Assembly (NCBI RefSeq): GCF_002257705.1
Contig: NZ_LSLK01000017.1
Span: 3,705-67,704, forward strand
Direction: 5' to 3'
Origin: Sporomusa silvacetica DSM 10669
Lineage (GTDB): Bacteria > Bacillota > Negativicutes > Sporomusales > Sporomusaceae
Length of the DNA stretch: 64,000 bases
Shown here: positions 22,783 to 31,336 of the stretch, in pieces
Numbering within the stretch: the first letter of the stretch is position 1
Layout: every line of letters begins with the position of its first letter
The notes under the pieces: generated by a model
What the model was told of the DNA's origin: nothing
The model's input: only the letters and a program-made list of their open reading frames with translations
Database searches by the model: none
Translations under genes and position numbers: made by a program

Positions 22783-23235
22783 ATGCTAACGCCATTAGAC
22801 ATCCATAATAAAGAGTTTAAGCATAGTTTTCGTGGCTATAAAGAAGAAGAAGTAGATGAGTTTCTTGATGGAGTTATTAAAGATTATGAGACTCTATATC
22901 GTGATAATATTGAGCTGAAAGAAACAATTGAGCGCCTTAACAGCAAACTCGAGCACTACCAGCATATGGAGAATACTCTCCATAGCACGCTGGTCATTGC
23001 ACAGGAAACAGCTGAAGAAGTCAAACTTAATGCCAAAAAAGAAACAGAACTCATAATTAAGGAAGCTGAAATTAGTGCTCAAAAAATGGTTGAGGAAACC
23101 ATGGCAAAAGTTCGCAGAATGACTGGCGAATATGAAGAATTACAAAAACAATCGCAGGTGTTTCGTACTCGTCTGCGTACTTTGTTACAAGCGCAAATGG
23201 AAATGCTTAACAATGTTGATGAGGATGAACACTAA
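22783..23235 (+). CDS. divIVA: DivIVA domain cell-division/polarity protein
   Basis: A 150-aa protein with the membrane-binding N-terminus MLTPLDIHNKEFKHSFRGYK followed by EEEVDEFLD, and a long coiled coil to the C-terminus. DivIVA homologues recognise negatively curved membrane at poles and septa and recruit partners such as MinJ or Spo0J/RacA in Bacillus. The size and the place before ileS are typical for the group. Confidence 0.95.
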   Translation: MLTPLDIHNKEFKHSFRGYKEEEVDEFLDGVIKDYETLYRDNIELKETIERLNSKLEHYQHMENTLHSTLVIAQETAEEVKLNAKKETELIIKEAEISAQKMVEETMAKVRRMTGEYEELQKQSQVFRTRLRTLLQAQMEMLNNVDEDEH

Positions 23236-23237
23236 CC

Positions 23238-23543
23238 TTGTCAGACAATTTACTTGATATTAGAGAGCTGCCAGACGGCATTGCCTTTAAAGTTCGTGTT
23301 CAGCCGCGTGCAAGTAAAAATATGGTTGTTGGCATTATGGGAGATTGTCTTAAAATTAAACTGACTTCGCCGCCAGTTGATGGTGCAGCTAATGCTGCCT
23401 GTATTGCCTTTATTGCTAGTATTCTGGATGTAGCAAAAAGCTCTGTAGTTATTATTAATGGCCAAAATAATCGTTTAAAAGTGATCAAGGTAACAGGCAT
23501 TGACAAAAAGAAATTTTTCACTATGCTCTGTCTAGATATTTGA
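23238..23543 (+). CDS. YggU family DUF167 protein
   Basis: A 101-aa DUF167 protein with the conserved FKVRVQPRASKN and VKLTSPPVDGAANAA-like motifs (here IKLTSPPVDGAANAACIAF), and SSVVIINGQNNRLKVIKV. Its function is unknown. The start is TTG at 23238, only two bases after the divIVA stop, with GAGGATGA in the end of divIVA as the ribosome site. Its stop codon overlaps the -35 box of the ileS promoter. Confidence 0.9.
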   Translation: MSDNLLDIRELPDGIAFKVRVQPRASKNMVVGIMGDCLKIKLTSPPVDGAANAACIAFIASILDVAKSSVVIINGQNNRLKVIKVTGIDKKKFFTMLCLDI

Positions 23544-23567
23544 CTTTGTGTGCTAATCATGTATAAT
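23540..23567 (+). promoter_or_regulatory. Sigma-A promoter of ileS
   Basis: TTGACT, 16 bases, TATAAT. Transcription should start near 23574, just ahead of the T-box stem I. Confidence 0.8.
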
Positions 23568-23573
23568 ATATGC

Positions 23574-23825
23574 GTACATGATAATATTTTATCAGTAATG
23601 ACGGAGACACGCTTTGATGGCGGTTTACAGCGAACCAGGACATGGTGTAAGCCTGGTAATCAAGATCATGGCCTAACATCGCTCTCGAACTGCGGACTGA
23701 AAGTTCAAGTAGGCTCCGCCGTCTAACGCCCGTTATCGCGTTGTAAAGCGGCTATATCAGCCAGTAGGGTGGTACCACGGGAACTTATCTCTCGTCCCTT
23801 TTTAGGGATGAGGGTTTTTTATTTT
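23574..23825 (+). promoter_or_regulatory. T-box leader of ileS (tRNA-Ile sensing riboswitch)
   Basis: The leader contains a large stem I with GACGG/CCGTC closing and several ATC triplets (for example ACATCGC) as possible specifier, the AAGTAGG element, and the T-box sequence AGGGTGGTACCACGG at 23766-23780. Terminator CTCGTCCC-GGGATGAG plus T-run follows at 23791-23825. Uncharged tRNA-Ile is expected to favour antitermination. Confidence 0.92.
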
Positions 23826-23842
23826 ATACGGAGGTGCTAATT

Positions 23843-26635
23843 TTGGATTATAGCAAAACACTTAACTTGCCACAAACCGATTTTCCAATGCGCGCTAATC
23901 TTCCCGAACGGGAACCGAAAATGTTGGAATACTGGAATGAGCAACAGATCTATGAGAAAAAACTGGCTCAAAGCAAGGGTAAAACCAAGTTTATCTTGCA
24001 TGACGGTCCGCCATATGCCAATGGTAATATTCATATCGGTACTGCTTTAAACAAAATTCTGAAAGATATTATTATCAAATACAAATCGCTACAGGGATTC
24101 GATGCTCCTTACGTTCCAGGCTGGGACACCCATGGCCTGCCTATTGAACATGCTGCCATTAAAATTCTTGGGTTAAACCGCCATGAGCTCAACCCACTTG
24201 ATTTGCGTCGTGAATGCAAGCAATATGCTCTCAAATGTCTAAACCTTCAGCGGGAAGACTTCAAACGCCTGGGCGTTGCTGGCGACTGGGAAAATCCATA
24301 TATAACACTATACCCCGAATATGAGGCCAAACAAGTTGAAGTTTTTGGTGAAATGGCCAAAAAAGGCTATATTTATAAGGGACTAAAGTCTGTCTATTGG
24401 TGTACTTCATGTGAAACCGCATTAGCTGAAGCCGAAATTGAATATGCCGAGAAAAAATCGCATTCTATCTATGTTAAATTTCCCCTTATTGATGATAAAG
24501 GTAACCTACCCGTGGGTGTTGACCGGGAGAAAGTGTATGCCGTTATCTGGACAACAACTCCCTGGACTATGCCGGCGAATGTTGCCATTTGTGTGCACCC
24601 TGAGATTGAATATGCATGGGTAGAAATTAATGATGAAATTTATCTCTTTGCAAGTGAATTGGTGGAAACAGTTGTTAAGGCTAATAATCTGGGAGAATAC
24701 ACAATCCTGGGAACAATGAAAGGTGCTGCTATTGAAGGTATGACATTCAGTCATCCGTTCTTTGAGCGTGAGTCACCTATTATCCTCGGTGAGCATGTTA
24801 CCCTGGAGGCAGGCACTGGCTGTGTACATACTGCTCCCGGCCATGGCCAGGAAGACTTTGAGGTAGGTATGAAATACGGCCTGCCGATCATTAGTCCTGT
24901 TGATCCAACTGGTAAATTTACTGCAGAAGCTGGTAAATTTGAAGGCCTGACTGTGTCTGATGCTAATGTGCCTGTTATAAAAGAATTGGCTGGGCGTGGG
25001 CTGCTACTCGGCAAAGGCTCGGTTAAACATCAATATGCTCACTGCTGGCGCTGCAAGAACCCGATTATCTATCGTGCAACTGAGCAATGGTTTGCCTCGG
25101 TTGATGGGTTTAGAGACGCTACACTCAAAACCATTGCCAACGAAGTTCAATGGATTCCCACCTGGGGCGAAGATCGTATCCGTAACATGGTGGCTGATCG
25201 TCAAGACTGGTGCATTTCGCGGCAACGGGTGTGGGGTGTTCCTATTCCGATTTTCTACTGCACCAAGTGTAATGAGCATATAATTAATGATGAGACAATT
25301 GGTGCGGTCAAAGAACTTTTCCGCAAAGAAGGCTCTGACGCCTGGTGGGCCAAAAAGCCAGAGGAAATTCTACCCCAAGGTTTTACCTGCCCGCATTGTG
25401 GCCACGATGAATTCAGGAAAGAAACCGACATTATGGATGTGTGGTTTGACAGCGGTTCCAGCCATGCTGCTGTACTTGGACAGCGTAAAGAACTTCAATG
25501 GCCGGCTGATTTATATCTGGAAGGCAGTGACCAGCATCGCGGCTGGTTTCAATCTTCACTATTAACCTCAGTAGCTACAAGAGGGGTAGCGCCATACAAA
25601 GCGGTATTGACCCATGGTTTCGTTGTTGATGGTGATGGTCGAAAAATGTCTAAGTCGATTGGCAATGTCATATACCCGCAGGAGGTTATCCAAAAATATG
25701 GTGCCGACGTGCTGCGCCTTTGGGTGGCATCAGCCGACTATAAAGCTGATATCCGCATTTCCAATGATATCCTTAAACAGTTGTCAGAAGTTTATCGCAA
25801 AATCCGCAATACCTTCCGCTACATTCTAGGTAGCTTGCATGACTTCAACCCTGGCACCGACAAAGTGTCCTACAACCAGCTGCTTGAGATTGACCGTTGG
25901 GCGCTTATGCGTTTAGAACAAGTCCGGGCTAAAGTCACTCAAGCCTATGAAGATTACGAATTCCATTTGTTATATCATACGGTGCATAACTTCTGTGCGG
26001 TGGATCTAAGCGCCTTTTATCTTGATATCCTCAAAGATCGCGTTTATACTGGGTTGCCGACTTCAATTGAACGCCGCGCTGCGCAAACGACTATGTATGA
26101 AATTCTCAACACTCTGGTCGCTGTGGTTGCGCCAGTATTAACCTTTACTGCCGAGGAAGTATGGCAGTATATGCCCAAAGAAGCAAACCGCGCTGAAAGC
26201 ATTCAGTTAACAAATTGGCCAGTAGCCCATCCTGAATATTTGGATACTGCGCTAGCAGCTAAATGGGGAAAAATACTTGAATTACGCGGCGAGATTACGA
26301 AAGCACTTGAGACAGCCCGCCGCAACAAGGTTATTGGTCATTCGCTAGATGCAGCTGTTAGTCTTTATGCTGCCGGGGAGGAGCTGACTGCACTTTCAGC
26401 CATTAAGGACGATTTAGCCACACTTCTCATTGTGTCGGAAGTAACTTTATCTGATAATATTGAACAGGCTCCGGGTGAAGCCTATCGGGCCGCCGACATG
26501 CAACTTGCAGTTGCTGTGGCTCCAGCCCAAGGCGTGAAATGCGAACGTTGTTGGATATATAGCCCGACAGTGAACCAGGACAAAGAACATCCAGCTCTTT
26601 GTCAACGGTGCGCTGCTGTAGTAAAAAACATGTAA
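23843..26635 (+). CDS. ileS: Isoleucine-tRNA ligase
   Basis: A 930-aa class I synthetase that charges tRNA-Ile and edits valine. HIGT (64-67, the HIGH motif) and KMSKS (601-605) are intact, with the CP1 editing domain between them (for example AVIWTTTPWTMPANVAI). The C-terminal zinc finger has CERCW and CQRC. TTG at 23843 is preferred because GGAGGT lies seven bases upstream; GTG 23834 would overlap that site. It is controlled by the T-box. The place after divIVA is conserved in Firmicutes. Confidence 0.97.
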   Translation: MDYSKTLNLPQTDFPMRANLPEREPKMLEYWNEQQIYEKKLAQSKGKTKFILHDGPPYANGNIHIGTALNKILKDIIIKYKSLQGFDAPYVPGWDTHGLPIEHAAIKILGLNRHELNPLDLRRECKQYALKCLNLQREDFKRLGVAGDWENPYITLYPEYEAKQVEVFGEMAKKGYIYKGLKSVYWCTSCETALAEAEIEYAEKKSHSIYVKFPLIDDKGNLPVGVDREKVYAVIWTTTPWTMPANVAICVHPEIEYAWVEINDEIYLFASELVETVVKANNLGEYTILGTMKGAAIEGMTFSHPFFERESPIILGEHVTLEAGTGCVHTAPGHGQEDFEVGMKYGLPIISPVDPTGKFTAEAGKFEGLTVSDANVPVIKELAGRGLLLGKGSVKHQYAHCWRCKNPIIYRATEQWFASVDGFRDATLKTIANEVQWIPTWGEDRIRNMVADRQDWCISRQRVWGVPIPIFYCTKCNEHIINDETIGAVKELFRKEGSDAWWAKKPEEILPQGFTCPHCGHDEFRKETDIMDVWFDSGSSHAAVLGQRKELQWPADLYLEGSDQHRGWFQSSLLTSVATRGVAPYKAVLTHGFVVDGDGRKMSKSIGNVIYPQEVIQKYGADVLRLWVASADYKADIRISNDILKQLSEVYRKIRNTFRYILGSLHDFNPGTDKVSYNQLLEIDRWALMRLEQVRAKVTQAYEDYEFHLLYHTVHNFCAVDLSAFYLDILKDRVYTGLPTSIERRAAQTTMYEILNTLVAVVAPVLTFTAEEVWQYMPKEANRAESIQLTNWPVAHPEYLDTALAAKWGKILELRGEITKALETARRNKVIGHSLDAAVSLYAAGEELTALSAIKDDLATLLIVSEVTLSDNIEQAPGEAYRAADMQLAVAVAPAQGVKCERCWIYSPTVNQDKEHPALCQRCAAVVKNM

Positions 26636-26645
26636 GCATGTATGA

Positions 26646-26676
26646 TAAACCGGAGCTTAATTCCGGTTTATTTTTA
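26646..26676 (+). terminator. Terminator of ileS
   Basis: TAAACCGGA and TCCGGTTTA form a hairpin followed by TTTTTA, just downstream of the ileS stop. Confidence 0.85.
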
Positions 26677-26715
26677 TTCGCCGGGTAATAATAAATACAA
26701 GTGGGGGTCTATTGT

Positions 26716-27042
26716 ATGGATAATAAACATCCGGTAAATACTACAAAGACTGCTAAAGAACAGACCGAATTTGTAGCCAAACAGCTAGAACGGCTTGCAA
26801 ACCGGTTAGAGGCCATGAGAATTGCTGATTATATGGAGACGCTGGAACGTCCGACTAAGCTGATTTTGACTAATTTTGTGGCCGGTATTGCCCGCGGCTT
26901 AGGTATTGCCATTGGAGCCAGCTTGGTGTTCGCCTTATTACTCGCTTTTCTCAAGCAGCTGATTATGCTCAATATACCGGGTATCGGTGGTTTTATTGCC
27001 GATATTCTTCGGTTTGTTGAAACCAAGAACGGAACATTCTAA
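26716..27042 (+). CDS. DUF5665-like small membrane protein
   Basis: A 108-aa protein with a polar N-terminal half carrying a helix (FVAKQLERLANRLEAMRIAD), the conserved-looking YMETLERPTKLILTNFVAGIA stretch, and one clear membrane segment (GIAIGASLVFALLLAFLKQL). I recognise it as the DUF5665 type found in sporulating Firmicutes. The function is unknown. ATG 26716 has GGGGGT upstream. It sits between ileS and a nitroreductase gene, with a 22-base gap to the latter. Confidence 0.75.
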   Translation: MDNKHPVNTTKTAKEQTEFVAKQLERLANRLEAMRIADYMETLERPTKLILTNFVAGIARGLGIAIGASLVFALLLAFLKQLIMLNIPGIGGFIADILRFVETKNGTF

Positions 27043-27064
27043 TTCCAATCCAGGAGGATGGCAC

Positions 27065-27592
27065 ATGACAAAAGATATTTTTGATTGCATCCGAGAAAGT
27101 CGCAGTATTCGCCAATTCAAGTCTGAACAAATTCCGGAACCAACATTAACTAGAATTTTAGACGCTGGTAATATGGCACCTAGCGCCGGTAACCTGCAGC
27201 CCTGGTATTTTTATGTAGTACAAGACTCATCAGTAAAAGAAAAATTGGCTGATGCGTCCTTTGATCAAGAACAAATTAGCGACGCACCCACTGTTGTTGT
27301 TATTTTAGCTGATCCCGCCCGTTCCAACGAAAGGTACGGCGAACGTGGTGCCCAGTTATATTGTCTCCAGGATTCAGCTGCCGCTGCACAAAACATTCTC
27401 CTAGCAGCAGAAGGATTAGGTATTGCTGCCTGCTGGGTCGGTGCTTTTGATGAAAGAAAAGTCCAAGAGGCCGTAGAGGCTCCGCCTCGCCTTAGGGCTG
27501 TAGCCATGATTTGTTTAGGCTATAGTGGTGAACAAACAATAGGATATAAAGAGCGTCTACGATTGAATGAAGTCGTTAAATTTATTCATTGA
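27065..27592 (+). CDS. Nitroreductase family protein
   Basis: A 175-aa FMN-binding nitroreductase-fold protein. The RESRSIRQFKSEQIPEPT start, MAPSAGNLQPWYFYVV and the AAQNILLAAEGLGIAACWVG segment are hallmarks. FMN contacts are the two arginines in SRSIRQF. Members reduce nitro compounds, quinones or flavins with NAD(P)H; the physiological substrate is not predictable. ATG 27065 follows AGGAGG. A YteA-like gene follows after 15 bases. Confidence 0.88.
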   Translation: MTKDIFDCIRESRSIRQFKSEQIPEPTLTRILDAGNMAPSAGNLQPWYFYVVQDSSVKEKLADASFDQEQISDAPTVVVILADPARSNERYGERGAQLYCLQDSAAAAQNILLAAEGLGIAACWVGAFDERKVQEAVEAPPRLRAVAMICLGYSGEQTIGYKERLRLNEVVKFIH

Positions 27593-27607
27593 TAAGGGGG
27601 CTTTACT

Positions 27608-28285
27608 TTGCGCCCTGAACAAGTAACAAAATTTAAATTACAGCTGGAAGCCAAAAAACGAGATTTAGTTCATACCATCTTGCAGTTAGAAGATAACGGC
27701 CTGCGTGCTGCATTATCTAATACAACCGGTGAACTGTCAGCATATGATAATCACCCGGCTGACTTAGGTAGTGAGACCTTTGAGCGTGGCAAGGATTTGG
27801 GACTAAGAGACAACGAGCGCGTGCTCTTACGAAGTGTAGAGCATGCGCTGGATAAAATTCATCAGGGAACCTACGGGCGCTGTGACAGTTGCGGCGCCGA
27901 GATAGCAAATGAGCGGCTTGAAGCGCTTCCGTGGGCCACTCAGTGTAAGGAATGCCAAGCGGAATCAGAACAGATTGATGTTACACCCCGTCCGCTGGAA
28001 GAAGAGTCACTTGCGCCACCGTTTCATCGTAGTTTTCTTGACTCGGACAGGGTTGATTCTGTCGGTTATGATGGGGAGGACGCGTGGCAGGACGTGGCAC
28101 GCTATGGTAGCTCAGACACACCACAGGACATCCCCGGAACCTATGACTATAAAGCTCTATTTCTCAATAGTAATGAACACCAAGGTATTGTTGACTTGGC
28201 TGATGCTATCCCTAATGAACCCGGAAGCACTAGTAATCACGCTAGAAAACGACGACAGAAAGAAGACAAAGAAACCGGGCGGTAG
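27608..28285 (+). CDS. TraR/DksA family zinc-finger protein, YteA type
   Basis: A 225-aa protein with an N-terminal coiled-coil region (LEAKKRDLVHTILQLEDN) and a DksA/TraR C4 zinc finger from about residue 96 (CDSCGAEI and CKEC). The DNHPADLGSETFERGKDLGLRDNE motif and long acidic C-terminal tail match the YteA family of sporulators, a sigma-K controlled gene in B. subtilis. Whether it acts on RNA polymerase like DksA is not known. The start is TTG at 27608, behind GGGGG. Confidence 0.85.
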   Translation: MRPEQVTKFKLQLEAKKRDLVHTILQLEDNGLRAALSNTTGELSAYDNHPADLGSETFERGKDLGLRDNERVLLRSVEHALDKIHQGTYGRCDSCGAEIANERLEALPWATQCKECQAESEQIDVTPRPLEEESLAPPFHRSFLDSDRVDSVGYDGEDAWQDVARYGSSDTPQDIPGTYDYKALFLNSNEHQGIVDLADAIPNEPGSTSNHARKRRQKEDKETGR

Positions 28286-28306
28286 CCTGGTTTCTTTACT
28301 TGGTAT

Positions 28307-28343
28307 GCAGGAATTTAGTCACTTGTGTTTAATTATAAACTAA
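28307..28343 (+). promoter_or_regulatory. GCAGGAATTT motif, weak sigma-H-like element
   Basis: AGGAATT, 14 bases, TAATT. The -35 part fits sigma-H well and the -10 part poorly. It lies about 70 bases upstream of the VTT-domain gene. Confidence 0.25.
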
Positions 28344-28382
28344 CTGTGCAAGTGGATACACTATTCACTAGGAGGCCGCTTA

Positions 28383-29087
28383 ATGATCAGTTCCAAAAAC
28401 ACCTATATAGTGCTAAGTAGAATTGGCGTTTTTGGACTGATTGTAGCCGCTTATTTTTATTTACCCGGAGTACAGCAGTTTGCCAGTGAAGGCATTACCT
28501 ATCTACAATATCGTAATTTTCAAGGTCTGCGCCAGTTTATTCTGTCTTATGGTATATGGGCACCTGTAACAAGTATTGCCCTTATGGCCCTACAGTCCTT
28601 GGTGCCACTAGTTCCAGGAATTATCATAACGATTACCAATGCCTGGATATTTGGGTGGCAATACGGTGCCCTGTATTCCTGGTCTGGAGCACTCTTGGGT
28701 GCAGTCCTTGATTTTTGGATTGCCCGCTGGTATGGCCGCCCAGTAATCGAACGATTTGTCAGCAGTAAATTCGTAACCTTTACCGATAGTTTTTTAAAAC
28801 GGCATGGTATCATAGCCGTATTTGTCACCAGACTAGTGCCAATTGTACCTTTTAAAGTTATTAGCTATGGGGCTGGTCTGACTAGACTTACATGTTGTAA
28901 GTTTACTACCGCGACTGCTATCGGCCAAACACCAGCCATTGTGCTCTATTCAATCCTTGGACAAAATCTTTCCCATAATATTAAAGCAGTAATTGCTATT
29001 ACCTCACTATTAATAGCGGTTGGCCTAATAGCCTATTACTATCGTAATACTATTGAGCGTTATTTGACTTTCCCAAAAGAGAAGTAA
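28383..29087 (+). CDS. TVP38/TMEM64 (VTT domain) family membrane protein
   Basis: A 234-aa membrane protein with an N-terminal helix, then the VTT (DedA-like, SNARE-associated) domain. FQGLRQFILSYGIWAPVTSI, LVPGIIITITNAWIFG and the GALLGAVLDFWIARWYGRP motif, with the RLVPIVPFKVISYGAGL stretch, are typical. Relatives act as lipid scramblases or in membrane homeostasis. The substrate is unknown. ATG 28383 follows GGAGG. A C-terminal helix and basic tail complete the protein. Confidence 0.88.
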   Translation: MISSKNTYIVLSRIGVFGLIVAAYFYLPGVQQFASEGITYLQYRNFQGLRQFILSYGIWAPVTSIALMALQSLVPLVPGIIITITNAWIFGWQYGALYSWSGALLGAVLDFWIARWYGRPVIERFVSSKFVTFTDSFLKRHGIIAVFVTRLVPIVPFKVISYGAGLTRLTCCKFTTATAIGQTPAIVLYSILGQNLSHNIKAVIAITSLLIAVGLIAYYYRNTIERYLTFPKEK

Positions 29088-29091
29088 ACTA

Positions 29092-29119
29092 CGGCGCGGC
29101 GCAAGCCGTGTTTTCTTTA
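29092..29119 (+). terminator. Terminator after the VTT gene
   Basis: A short stem ACGGC-GCCGT followed by GTTTTCTTT. The sequence AAGCCGTGTTTTCT recurs at the 47.8-kb tandem repeats, so this may be a repeated terminator module. Confidence 0.5.
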
Positions 29120-29151
29120 ATATAACAGAGCATATAAAAATGCAGAGGCTA

Positions 29152-29262
29152 TTATTACCGCAAAGTACGCAAAGTACGCAAAGTGCACAAAGGTTCTTTA
29201 TTAAACAATCTACCCTTCGTAACCCTTTGCGCTCTTTGTGTCCTTTGTGGTTTAACAAACAT
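29152..29262. repeat. Imperfect palindromic repeat (CGCAAAGTACG / CTTTGTGTCCTTTG type)
   Basis: The left side holds iterated CGCAAAGTA units, and the right side holds their near complement (CCTTTGCGCTCTTTGTGTCC and onward), with about 35 bases between. Such elements are widespread in bacterial intergenic regions and give spurious ORFs rich in KGHKE and LCALC. It fills most of the gap before lspA. Confidence 0.7.
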
Positions 29263-29334
29263 CTTATATTTGGAAATTTGCAGGTATCATGTTATCATAG
29301 TTTATACAGTGTGTAAGGATTGGAGAGAAGATTG

Positions 29335-29805
29335 GTGCCAATATCACTATTAGTGGTCATTGCTACAACAGTAGTACTTATTGACCAGTGGTCAAAACAG
29401 TATATTCAGGGCCAGATGCTGCCAGGAATGTCTATACCTGTGGTGGATGGTATATTTCATATTACCTATGTATTAAATCCTGGTGCTGCTTTTGGTATTT
29501 TAGAAAATCAAAGAATGCTTTTTATTGCGATTGCACTCTTAATGCTGGGACTTACCGTTTATTTCTTAAAACATATTCCGGAACCCTTCCGGCTTATGCG
29601 ACTAGGGCTAAGCCTGCTCGCGGGCGGAGCTATTGGCAATGTTATTGATCGGGTGCAAACCGGGCATGTGGTAGATTTTTTGGACTTTCGCATTTGGCCG
29701 GTTTTTAATGTGGCTGATATTGCCATTGTAACTGGTGTTGGTTGTGTTATTTATACCCTTGTGTTTAGTGCTTTTCCAACAGAAAACCAAGAAAACCCAA
29801 GATAG
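29335..29805 (+). CDS. lspA: Lipoprotein signal peptidase (signal peptidase II)
   Basis: An aspartic protease with four membrane helices that cleaves the signal peptide of prolipoproteins after lipid transfer. The catalytic aspartates lie in GNVIDRV and NVADIAIV. The NPGAAFGIL motif is present. GTG at 29335 is chosen because GGAGAG ends seven bases upstream (156 aa). TTG at 29332 or 29320 is possible. It is followed after nine bases by an rluD-like gene, as in many Firmicutes. Confidence 0.94.
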   Translation: MPISLLVVIATTVVLIDQWSKQYIQGQMLPGMSIPVVDGIFHITYVLNPGAAFGILENQRMLFIAIALLMLGLTVYFLKHIPEPFRLMRLGLSLLAGGAIGNVIDRVQTGHVVDFLDFRIWPVFNVADIAIVTGVGCVIYTLVFSAFPTENQENPR

Positions 29806-29814
29806 GATGATATC

Positions 29815-30768
29815 ATGGAACAAAATGAAAAAGCTAGCAACAGCACGTCCAATTTCAAAGCTACAGCCGAAGAAGAGGGCACTCGCTTAGATGTTTTATT
29901 AGCAGGCCGATTTGGGGAAATGTCCCGTTCCCATTTGCAAAAACTTATTGCAGATGGGATGATTATTGTGAATGATAAGAAGGTTAAAGCTAACTATAAA
30001 ACCCAGGCTGATGACACCATAAGTGTAACCATTCCTGAAGCTAAACCAGTCGAAATTCTGGCTGAAAACATTCCGCTTGACGTCATTTATGAGGACAACG
30101 ATATTATTGTGGTCAATAAACCACGCGGCATGGTTGTTCATCCGGCAGCCGGCAATTATCAAGGTACGCTGGTCAATGCGTTACTGGATCACTGCCAGGA
30201 TTTATCCGGTATCAATGGTGAAATCCGTCCTGGTATCGTGCATCGTTTGGATAAAGACACTTCTGGTGTCATGGTAGCGGCTAAGAATGATCACGCTCAT
30301 CTTAACCTGGCTGAACAAATTAAAACCCGCACGGCTAGCCGCAAATATCTGGCAATTGTTCATGGGAACATTGCGGAAGAACAGGGGATTATCAATGCTC
30401 CTCTAGGTCGACACTCTTCTGACCGAAAAAAAATGGCCGTTACATTTAGTAACAGCAAAGAAGCGATAACCCGTTTTCGCGTTATTGAAAGGTTTATTAA
30501 CTTTACTTTGGTTGAGTGCAAATTACAGACAGGACGGACTCACCAAATTAGAGTACATATGCAGTATATTGGCCACCCTGTTGTAGGTGACCCTAAATAT
30601 GGTCCTGAAAAAAAACAATTTGCGATAAAAGGGCAGGCATTGCATTCAGCTGAACTGTCACTAAAGCATCCCGTTACTGGGGAGGACATGCTGTTTACCA
30701 CGCCACTTCCATCAGATATGACTGATATACTTAAACGCCTGCAGGCGAGTAGAAGAAAGGAGATATAA
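29815..30768 (+). CDS. rluD: RluA-family pseudouridine synthase (RluD-like)
   Basis: A 317-aa pseudouridine synthase with an N-terminal S4 domain (TRLDVLLAGRFGEMSRSHLQ) and the catalytic domain, whose aspartate is D146 in HRLDKDTSG. GRTHQIRVHMQYIGHP and the GDPKYG motif follow. It is the type that modifies 23S rRNA (RluD sites), but the exact target is inferred. It lies in the lspA-rluD-pyrR arrangement known from Bacillus. Confidence 0.92.
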   Translation: MEQNEKASNSTSNFKATAEEEGTRLDVLLAGRFGEMSRSHLQKLIADGMIIVNDKKVKANYKTQADDTISVTIPEAKPVEILAENIPLDVIYEDNDIIVVNKPRGMVVHPAAGNYQGTLVNALLDHCQDLSGINGEIRPGIVHRLDKDTSGVMVAAKNDHAHLNLAEQIKTRTASRKYLAIVHGNIAEEQGIINAPLGRHSSDRKKMAVTFSNSKEAITRFRVIERFINFTLVECKLQTGRTHQIRVHMQYIGHPVVGDPKYGPEKKQFAIKGQALHSAELSLKHPVTGEDMLFTTPLPSDMTDILKRLQASRRKEI

Positions 30769-30772
30769 GAAT

Positions 30773-31336
30773 ATGGCAAAGCAGGTTACTATGTTAGATA
30801 AAGCCATCATTATGGATTCTCAAGCCATTAAACGCGCCCTGACCCGGGTGGCCCATGAGATTGTCGAACGAAACAAAGGAGTTAGCGATGTAACACTCGT
30901 TGGTATCAGAACACGTGGCGTTCCATTAGCCCAGCGAGTTGCTGAAGAGATCAAACGAATCGAAGGGGTTGACCTGCCTGTTGGGGTACTGGACATCACC
31001 TTATATCGAGATGATTTATCAACCTTGGCTTATCAGCCTATTGTTCACGAGACGCTAATCCCGTTTTCCATTAATGACAAGAAGGTCGTACTTATTGACG
31101 ACGTTTTATTTACAGGACGAACAGTAAGGGCAGCACTTGATGCTATCATGGACATTGGTCGGCCAGCTGCTATTCAATTAGCGGTACTAATTGACCGCGG
31201 TCACCGTGAACTGCCAATTAGGGCTGACTATGTCGGCAAGAATGTGCCAACATCGAGCAAAGAAATAGTCAGCGTACAGCTGACTGCAACAGATTGTAGT
31301 GAACAGGTTGTCATTAAAGAAATCATTGAGGATTAA
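30773..31336 (+). CDS. pyrR: PyrR: pyr operon RNA-binding attenuator / uracil phosphoribosyltransferase
   Basis: A 187-aa type I phosphoribosyltransferase. The PRPP-binding loop is VVLIDDVLFTGRTVRAA, and GIRTRGVPLA and the C-terminal RADYVGKNVPTS are diagnostic of PyrR. In Bacillus it binds pyr mRNA in response to UMP and PRPP and attenuates transcription. No PyrR leader or pyr biosynthesis gene is seen here, so the targets lie elsewhere. Its 3' end overlaps the convergent rqcH gene by 14 bases. Confidence 0.95.
   Translation: MAKQVTMLDKAIIMDSQAIKRALTRVAHEIVERNKGVSDVTLVGIRTRGVPLAQRVAEEIKRIEGVDLPVGVLDITLYRDDLSTLAYQPIVHETLIPFSINDKKVVLIDDVLFTGRTVRAALDAIMDIGRPAAIQLAVLIDRGHRELPIRADYVGKNVPTSSKEIVSVQLTATDCSEQVVIKEIIED

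Noticed and set aside
29025..29258. 77-codon minus-strand ORF with KGHKERKG and LCALCVLC
   Set aside because: It is created by the palindromic repeat and is a well-known type of false ORF.
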